DNA of 64,000 nucleotides from JBBSBL01 sp963735885. Lineage in GTDB: Bacteria > Actinomycetota > Thermoleophilia > Solirubrobacterales > Solirubrobacteraceae. Shown in pieces: positions 58,795 through 64,000 of this stretch. Location: assembly GCA_963735885.1 (NCBI GenBank), contig CAVTMP010000002.1, positions 1 through 64,000 on the forward strand. The letters run 5' to 3'. The notes beneath the pieces were generated by a model. The model saw nothing but the letters and a program-made list of their open reading frames with translations, searched no databases and had not been told where the DNA came from. Made by a program: the position numbers and the translations under genes. How positions within the stretch are numbered: position 1 is the first letter of the stretch; each line of letters starts with the position of its first letter.

Positions 58795-60096
58795 TCACAC
58801 CGCGAGGCAGTCCGCGCGCGGGAGGAAGCCGAGGCCCGGCAGCCGGGTCGCCACGGCGGTGAGCGCCTGGCGGGCGTGGCGGCGGCTCCAGTCGGCGTCG
58901 AGCCGCGCGCCGACCCCGACGCCGGTCCCCGCGTGCGCGCTCTCGCCGCCGGCCCGCCAGGTCCGGACCGTCGTCGTCCCGGCGGCGTGAGCCCGGCCGG
59001 CCAGGGCGCGGAGGGCGGCCGGCAGGCGATCGCCGCGGCCGGGGCGCAGCGCCGCCAGCACGGCCCGGGCCGCCGCGGCGTTGGCCGGATCGGCGAGGTC
59101 GAGCGCCGACTCGCTCTCGACCGCCGCGCCGCGCTCGACCCGCCGGCCGAGCGCCCCGGGCAGGCCCGCCGGCAGGCGGGCGCCGTGGGCCGCGCCCCAG
59201 CGGCCCGAGAGCGTCAGGGTGAGCCGCACCGGCCGCCCCCGGCGATCGGCGGCGTAGGCCAGCACGGCGCCGGCGGCGGCGAGGCCGTCGGCGGACAGGC
59301 CGAACCCCGCGTGGGCGGCGGCGCTCCCGTCCACCTGCACGTACCACGTCGTCGCCCCGTCGCGCGCGACGCGGCGTCCGAGCGCGCCGGTCAGCGCCGC
59401 GTCGACGGTCGCCTGGAGCGGACCGGCGCCGGCGCGACCGTGCAGGCCGATCGCTCCCCCGCCGCTCACGAAGCGGACGTCGGGCGGCGGCGGCGCGGGC
59501 GGGTCGTCGGTCAGCAGGCCGCAGAGCAGGCAGATCTCGCGAACGCGCTGCCAGACCCGGCCGAGCAGCTCCTGGCTGCCCCCGTAGCGGCGCAGGAACC
59601 GCGCCGCCGCGTCGGCGTCCGGCAGCTCCCACGCGCGGCCGGCGGCGAACGTCAGCGCGGCGTCCGCGCTGCCGCTGGCGCCGACGCGCACGGGGCCGGC
59701 CTCGAGGTGCGCCCCGACGCCGGCGGTGAGCCCCTCCCGCGCGGCGTCGGCGAAGGTGATCGTGACCCGGCCGTCGGAGCGGCGCTCGACCCGCAGCCCG
59801 AGCTCGAGGCCGACCTTCGCAATCCCGGCCGCCACCCCCAGTTCCTCGGCGCGGAGGTCGCGGGCGACGGGACACGGCGGCAGATCGGGCCGCGCCGCCG
59901 CTCGCGCGGGCGGGCACCGCGCACCGGTCAGCGCGCACAGGCCACGGCGCAGGCCGGCGAGGACGGCGTCGCCGAGGCCGCCGGTGGTGATCGCCGCCGC
60001 GGAGGCGAGCACGACGCCGACCACCGCGAGGATCGCGACGTACTCGGTCGACGCCTGGCCGCGGGGACAGCGGGGTGACGGCACGCCGGCGAGCAT
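58795..60096 (-). CDS. Pilin-like protein with a large C-terminal domain
   Basis: 433 residues. The N-terminus CPRGQASTEYVAILAVVGV matches a type IV/Flp prepilin: glycine before the cleavage site, glutamate at +5, then a 20-residue helix (YVAILAVVGVVLASAAAI). Flp pilins are 50-70 residues; here about 390 more follow, with weak beta-rich repeats (VGLELGLRVERRSDGRVTIT, TWYVQVDGSAAAHAGFGLS, VRLTLTLSGRWGAAHG) and a CLLCG pair. No domain was recognised. It shares the GQA prepilin site with the TadE-like proteins at 40 kb. It is convergent with the thioesterase. Confidence 0.7.
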   Translation of the reverse strand: MLAGVPSPRCPRGQASTEYVAILAVVGVVLASAAAITTGGLGDAVLAGLRRGLCALTGARCPPARAAARPDLPPCPVARDLRAEELGVAAGIAKVGLELGLRVERRSDGRVTITFADAAREGLTAGVGAHLEAGPVRVGASGSADAALTFAAGRAWELPDADAAARFLRRYGGSQELLGRVWQRVREICLLCGLLTDDPPAPPPPDVRFVSGGGAIGLHGRAGAGPLQATVDAALTGALGRRVARDGATTWYVQVDGSAAAHAGFGLSADGLAAAGAVLAYAADRRGRPVRLTLTLSGRWGAAHGARLPAGLPGALGRRVERGAAVESESALDLADPANAAAARAVLAALRPGRGDRLPAALRALAGRAHAAGTTTVRTWRAGGESAHAGTGVGVGARLDADWSRRHARQALTAVATRLPGLGFLPRADCLAV

Positions 60097-60195
60097 CCCG
60101 CCCGATCGCCGCCGCGCCCCGGCGCGGTGCGTGGATCGGCGCTTCGGCGCGCGGGTTCCGCATGGAAGCCCGCGCGCGACGGCGGGGAGGCGCGG

Positions 60196-61071
60196 CTACC
60201 GCGCCGCGGCCTCGAGCAGCGCGCCCTCGCGCAGCCCGCCACGCACCGCCCGCAGCGACGTGCCGAACGCCCGGGCGCTCGCCTCGAGCAGCAGGATGCC
60301 CGCCGGCAGCAGGCCGGCCCGCCGCGGATCGAGACCGTGGCGGTCGGCGATCACGCCGGCCGGCGCGGCGGTGAGCGCGGCCAGCGCGGCGGCGAGCGCC
60401 ACGGGGCCGAGCTCGACGCCGGCGACCCGACCGAACGAGGTCGCGCTCCCGCCCACGGCCAGCGCCCGCGCCACGGGCGGGGGCGCGACGTCGGCGAAGA
60501 CCGCGGCGATGCCCGCGCGCGCCTCGGCCAGCGCCGCGGCGGAGGGCGGGTCGCCCGGCAGCCAGCGCGCCGCCACGTCGGCCGACCCGAGCGCCGGCGA
60601 CGCCGTCCACACCGGCTCCCCGCCGCACGGCCCGACGGCGAGGTCGGTCGAGCCGCCGCCGACGTCGACCACGCCGACCGTCTCCGCGGGGCGGTCGGGC
60701 CCGAGCGCCGCGGTGGCCCCGAGGAAGGCGAGCCGGGCCTCCCGCGCGGGCGAGAGGACCTCGACCTCCTCCCCCGCGACGGCCCGAACCGCCGCCACGA
60801 GGTCCGCGGCGTTGCCGGCCCGCCGCACGGCCGCCGTCCCGAGGACCCGGACCTCCTCCGCGCCGTGCGCCCGTGCCCGGCCGGCCTGCTCCGCGACGGT
60901 GGCGGCGACCTCGGCGATGAGCGCGGGCGGCAGCGCCCCGGCGTCGGCGCCGGCCCGGCCGAGCAGCGTGAAGACGCGCTCCTGCGCCACCTCGGCGAGC
61001 CCGGCGCCCGTCACGTCCGCCACGAGCAGCCGCGTCGTGTTCGTGCCGATGTCGATGCACGCGCGACGCAC
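60196..61071 (-). CDS. Ppx/GppA family phosphatase
   Basis: 291 residues from GTG 61071, eight bases from TAGGCT. It has the ASKHA fold of exopolyphosphatases: RACIDIGTNTTRLLVADV, VLGTAAVRRAGNAADLV, EAREARLAF-like ALF segment (PAREARLAFLGA) and GVVDVGGGSTDLAVG. Family members remove phosphate from polyphosphate or pppGpp. It is the short, single-domain type. With CYTH-CHAD and the pst operon it adds to the window's phosphate theme. It is divergent from the ABC exporter. Confidence 0.9.
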   Translation of the reverse strand: MRRACIDIGTNTTRLLVADVTGAGLAEVAQERVFTLLGRAGADAGALPPALIAEVAATVAEQAGRARAHGAEEVRVLGTAAVRRAGNAADLVAAVRAVAGEEVEVLSPAREARLAFLGATAALGPDRPAETVGVVDVGGGSTDLAVGPCGGEPVWTASPALGSADVAARWLPGDPPSAAALAEARAGIAAVFADVAPPPVARALAVGGSATSFGRVAGVELGPVALAAALAALTAAPAGVIADRHGLDPRRAGLLPAGILLLEASARAFGTSLRAVRGGLREGALLEAAAR

Positions 61072-61079
61072 CCGCGCCG

Positions 61080-61085
61080 AGCCTA
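61080..61085 (-). promoter_or_regulatory. -10-like TAGGCT of the Ppx/GppA gene
   Basis: TAGGCT on the minus strand, eight bases from GTG 61071. Confidence 0.4.
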
Positions 61086-61147
61086 GATGATCGATTCCGC
61101 GGCCGGCCGGACGGCGGGGACGCCCGGAGCGGCGCCGCCCGCCTGGG

Positions 61148-62020
61148 ATGATCCGGGGCCTCGTGCGCCGCGACGACGCCATCCTCGTCTCCGATCTCCA
61201 CAAGTCCTACGGCGAGGTGGAGGCCGTGCGCGGCGTCGACTTCGCGGTCCGGCGCGGCGAGGTGTTCGGCCTGCTGGGCCCCAACGGCGCGGGCAAGACG
61301 ACGACCGTCGAGATCCTCGAGGGCTACCGCGACCGCTCGAGCGGGGACGTGGCCGTGCTCGGCCTCGACCCCGGCGTGCGGTCGCGCGCGCTGCGGGAGC
61401 GGATCGGCATCGTGCTGCAGTCCACCGGGATCTACCGGCACATCACCGTGCGCGAGGCCGTCGCCCACTTCGCCCGCCTCTACCCGGCGCCGCGCGAGGT
61501 CGACGAGGTCGTCGCGCTCGTCGGCCTCCAGGGCAAGGAGGACGCGCGCTCGCGGACGCTCTCCGGCGGGCAGCAACGCCGCCTCGACCTCGCGCTCGCC
61601 CTCGTGGGCGACCCGGAGCTCATCTTCCTCGACGAGCCGACGACCGGGTTCGATCCCGCGGCCCGCCGAGCGGCGTGGGAGACGATCCGCTCGCTCAAGG
61701 ATCTCGGCAAGACCGTCGTGCTCACCACGCACTACCTCGACGAGGCCCAGGCGCTGGCCGACCGGGTCGCGATCGTCAAGGACGGCCGCATCCTGGCCGA
61801 GGGCGCCCCGGGCGAGCTCGGCGCGAGCAACGGCGCGGCCCGCTACCGGGTGGCGTGGCGGGACCCGTCGGGGGGGCCGCGCCAGGAGGAGGTCGACGAC
61901 CCCACCCCGCTGCTGCACGAGCTGACCTCGGCCGCGCTGGCGAACGGCGGGCGGGTCGAGGGCCTGAGCGTGACGCGCCCGTCGCTCGAGGACGTCTACC
62001 TGGAGCTGACGGCCGAATGA
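61148..62020 (+). CDS. ABC transporter ATP-binding protein (ABC-2/DrrA type)
   Basis: 290 residues: Walker A GPNGAGKTTT, Q-loop VLQSTGIYRHITVREA, signature LSGGQQRRLDLA, Walker B LIFLDEPTTGFDP and the switch histidine in VVLTTHYLDEAQAL. The C-terminal 75 residues (GAARYRVAWRDPSGG, SLEDVYLELTAE) are the DrrA/NodI-type accessory domain. It energises export by the permease whose start overlaps its stop (ATGA). GTG 61163 is an alternative start. Confidence 0.93.
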   Translation: MIRGLVRRDDAILVSDLHKSYGEVEAVRGVDFAVRRGEVFGLLGPNGAGKTTTVEILEGYRDRSSGDVAVLGLDPGVRSRALRERIGIVLQSTGIYRHITVREAVAHFARLYPAPREVDEVVALVGLQGKEDARSRTLSGGQQRRLDLALALVGDPELIFLDEPTTGFDPAARRAAWETIRSLKDLGKTVVLTTHYLDEAQALADRVAIVKDGRILAEGAPGELGASNGAARYRVAWRDPSGGPRQEEVDDPTPLLHELTSAALANGGRVEGLSVTRPSLEDVYLELTAE

Positions 62021-62781
62021 GCCCTCACGCCTCCCCCGGCCTCGCCGGGCTCGCCTGGCGCCAGTACCGGCTCGAGCGCCGGCTCTTCTGGCGCAACCCG
62101 AGCGCCGCGTTCTTCAACTTCATGCTGCCGCTGCTCTTCCTCGCGCTGTTCGGGGCGATCTTCGCGGGCAGCCAGGCGAACCTCGACGTGATCGTTCCGG
62201 GGATCGCGGGCATGAGCATCATGGCCACGACGTTCTCGGCGCTCGCCTTCAACCTCACCTTCCTGCGCGAATCCGGCGTGCTGAAGCGCATCCGCGGCAC
62301 GCCGCTGCCGAGCGCGGCCTACCTCGCCGGAATCGCCGGGAACGCGGTGACGAACGCGACGCTGCAGATCGCGATCGTCGTCGTCGCCGGGCGGCTCTTC
62401 TTCGGGATCGGCTGGCCGAAGGACTGGGGCGAGCTCGTCGTCTTCGTCGTCGCCGGGGTGGTGTGCTTCGCCTCGCTCGGAGTCGCCTTCTCGCACGTGA
62501 TCCCGAACTTCGACTCCGCGCCGGCCTACGTCAACGCGGTCTTCCTGCCCATGATCTTCATCTCGGGCGTGTTCTACGACGTCGCGGGGGCGCCGAAGTT
62601 CCTGCGCGACATCGCCGAGGTCCTGCCGCTCGTCCACGTGATCGACGGGCTCTCCGGGGCGCTGGTCACCGGACAGGGGCTCGCCGACAACCTCGCGGGG
62701 CTGGCGGTCGTCGCGCTGTGGAGCGTCGTCGGGATCGTGCTGGCCGTGCGCGGCTTCTCGTGGGAGCAACGGCGGGCGTAG
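62017..62781 (+). CDS. ABC-2 type transporter permease
   Basis: 254 residues with six membrane helices and the ABC-2 pattern: RLFWRNPSAAFFNFMLPLL, FLRESGVLKRIRGTPLPSA (coupling region), FLPMIFISGVFYDVAGAP and LPLVHVIDGLSGALV. With the upstream ATPase it forms a homodimeric exporter for a lipid, drug or polysaccharide; the substrate is unknown. The ATG at 62017 overlaps the ATPase stop. Confidence 0.92.
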   Translation: MSPHASPGLAGLAWRQYRLERRLFWRNPSAAFFNFMLPLLFLALFGAIFAGSQANLDVIVPGIAGMSIMATTFSALAFNLTFLRESGVLKRIRGTPLPSAAYLAGIAGNAVTNATLQIAIVVVAGRLFFGIGWPKDWGELVVFVVAGVVCFASLGVAFSHVIPNFDSAPAYVNAVFLPMIFISGVFYDVAGAPKFLRDIAEVLPLVHVIDGLSGALVTGQGLADNLAGLAVVALWSVVGIVLAVRGFSWEQRRA

Positions 62782-62878
62782 CCGGCCGGAGCGCCATCGC
62801 GCCGGGCGACACGCACGAGCCGCGGCACGCCAACCCGGCGAAGCTCGCCTGGCCGCCGCGGCCCGGGACGGCGATCGC

Positions 62879-64000
62879 TCACCGGGCCGGCGCGGCGGTG
62901 ACGTGGGGGTAGGTGGTGGTGAAGCCGGGCACCGTGCCCTGCACGACGCACGGGGGGGCCGGGACGGGCGGGCCGCCGCCGAACTGGAAGGCCTTGACCC
63001 GGTCCACGAGCGGCGGGGTCGGCACCCCCGGGGCGGGCGGGGCGGGCAGCGCCGCGGTCGGCGCCGCCGGTTCGTTGTTCGGCTGGCACTGGCTCGACTG
63101 GAAGCCCTTCTGCAGGCCCTTCGCGAACGCCCCCGGCACCGCGTAGGGGTTGGTCCGCTCGTTGCCGACCCGGTGCGGGAAGGCCGCGAGCGCGTCCAGG
63201 CTGCCCGGGTTGGTGCCGCGCAGGTAGTGGAGGCCGTCGGCGGGAGAGGTGGCCTGGGTGACCGTCGTCGCGTTGGCGAAGAACGCCGTCAGCTCCTGCT
63301 TGTAGAGACCCAGGAACTCCAACACCGGATTGAGCTGCCGCAGGAACGGATCCAACTGACCCAACACCGGCGGCAGATCCACCAACACCGACTCCAACCC
63401 CGCCACCCCCGACCGCGACACATCGATCAACGGATTCAGATCCGTGAACAACGCCTCCAGCGGCCCGGCCAGATCCCCCAACGCGATCAGCGTCGGCGAA
63501 AGCTGCACCACCGCCGGACGCAACTGCGTGATCAACGGATTCGTGTTCTCCGCGAAATCCGACAACGCCCGCAACGTCACCGTCGACTCCCGCTCGAACG
63601 TCGGCAACACCACAAACGTCGCCTGCAACGCCGCATTGCGCTGCGCCGTCGTCGCGAACACCGCATTGCCGTTCTCGATCAACGACCGCAACTGCCCATC
63701 CCGAGCCGACAACGCATCGAACACCACCCCCGTATTGCGCACCAACCGCGACACCGCCCGCGACTGCGCCTGCAACGTCGCCAACACCACCGACCCCGAC
63801 GACGCAAACCCCGGCAAATTCCCCAACGCCGCATTCAAATCCGCCCCACGCCCCACCAACGACCCCGCCAACGACTGCTGCCACGCCCGAAACGCCGCCC
63901 GCGTCGGCGCATCAAACGCCCGAAAGATCTCATCCAACTGCACCGCCGGCCGCACCCGCCCCGCCGCCAACGTCCCACCATCCGCCAGACCCACCCCCCT
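62879..64000 (-). CDS. MCE family protein, C-terminal part (runs off the right edge)
   Basis: At least 373 residues of the C-terminal part. The helical MCE tail is recognisable: DEIFRAFDAPTRAAFRAWQ, RGADLNAALGNLPGF, RNTGVVFDALSARDGQL and PTLIALGDLAGPLEALFTD. It ends with a Pro-rich region and paired cysteines (SSQCQPN, APPCVVQG). MCE/Mla proteins bind lipids and pass them across the envelope with an ABC transporter. The MlaD barrel must lie beyond 64000. Codon use changes sharply at about 63300-63360: the right part uses GAT, TTT, AAT, TTG and GTG, the left part GAC, TTC, AAC and CTC, as in the rest of the window. Confidence 0.88.
   Translation of the reverse strand, partial: RGVGLADGGTLAAGRVRPAVQLDEIFRAFDAPTRAAFRAWQQSLAGSLVGRGADLNAALGNLPGFASSGSVVLATLQAQSRAVSRLVRNTGVVFDALSARDGQLRSLIENGNAVFATTAQRNAALQATFVVLPTFERESTVTLRALSDFAENTNPLITQLRPAVVQLSPTLIALGDLAGPLEALFTDLNPLIDVSRSGVAGLESVLVDLPPVLGQLDPFLRQLNPVLEFLGLYKQELTAFFANATTVTQATSPADGLHYLRGTNPGSLDALAAFPHRVGNERTNPYAVPGAFAKGLQKGFQSSQCQPNNEPAAPTAALPAPPAPGVPTPPLVDRVKAFQFGGGPPVPAPPCVVQGTVPGFTTTYPHVTAAPAR

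Noticed and set aside
1..64000. Prophage, insertion sequence or integron
   Set aside because: No transposase, integrase or recombinase was recognised and no terminal inverted repeats with target duplications were seen; both tRNA genes lack nearby integrases.

Overview
The window is very GC-rich DNA with dense, mostly C- or G-ending codons, GTG and TTG starts and many ATGA/GTGA gene overlaps. Gene content (secG, a variant ccmE/ccmF set, rapZ-gap-pgk-tpiA, an MCE protein, TadE-like pilus proteins, Ig/PKD surface proteins, a TESB-like thioesterase and a fatty-acyl-reductase-like double SDR) points to a Gram-positive actinobacterium. My best guess is the Thermoleophilia/Solirubrobacterales; this is inference from gene style, not a database match. 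No mobile element, CRISPR array or rRNA operon was seen; there are two tRNA-Gly genes.

Layout. 1-5.1 kb: a broken membrane-protein gene at the left edge, a LysR regulator, an iron-alcohol-dehydrogenase-like enzyme and a TldE/PmbA-like protein. 5.1-8.3 kb (minus): secG and the cytochrome c maturation genes ccmI-like, ccmF and ccmE; ccmG and ccmH lie apart at 16-17 kb. 8.4-13 kb: a zinc-ribbon protein and a three-gene surface-protein operon. 13-25 kb: tRNA genes, aldo/keto reductase, YihY, a Lys/Ala-rich DNA-binding-like protein, argS, rlmH, an M48 peptidase, a metallophosphatase, a lipoprotein plus Ser/Thr kinase pair, tgt and a MarR regulator. 25-32.6 kb (minus): uvrC, rapZ, gap, pgk, tpiA, gpmI. 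32.6-38 kb: threonine aldolase, a divergent GH10 glycosidase, a molybdopterin oxidoreductase and an aldose epimerase. 38.1-40.8 kb (minus): four chained genes encoding two TadE-like proteins, an unknown and a TadG-like protein fused to two peptidoglycan hydrolase domains. 41.3-50.3 kb: a phosphate region with a PhoB-like response regulator, DUF47, CYTH-CHAD, phoU, pstB, pstA, pstC, pstS and a receiver-less twin of the response regulator. 50-64 kb: an ABC-F ATPase, a secreted hydrolase, lipid-metabolism enzymes, a pilin-like protein with a large extra domain, Ppx/GppA, an ABC-2 exporter and the end of an MCE gene.

Two regulatory patterns stand out. First, about twenty genes carry a TANNNT hexamer 6-10 nt upstream of the start codon and no Shine-Dalgarno sequence. 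This is the expected layout for leaderless mRNAs, and it also settles several starts. Second, tandem 11-nt repeats resembling PHO boxes lie upstream of pstS, upstream of the receiver-less regulator, and between DUF47 and CYTH-CHAD.

Caution on quality: about fifteen genes, including argS, tpiA, uvrC, rlmH, pstB and pstC, show one to three frame changes each. Because these are core genes and the pieces join into complete proteins, I read most of these as sequence errors rather than gene decay. Coordinates of such genes are given across the break.
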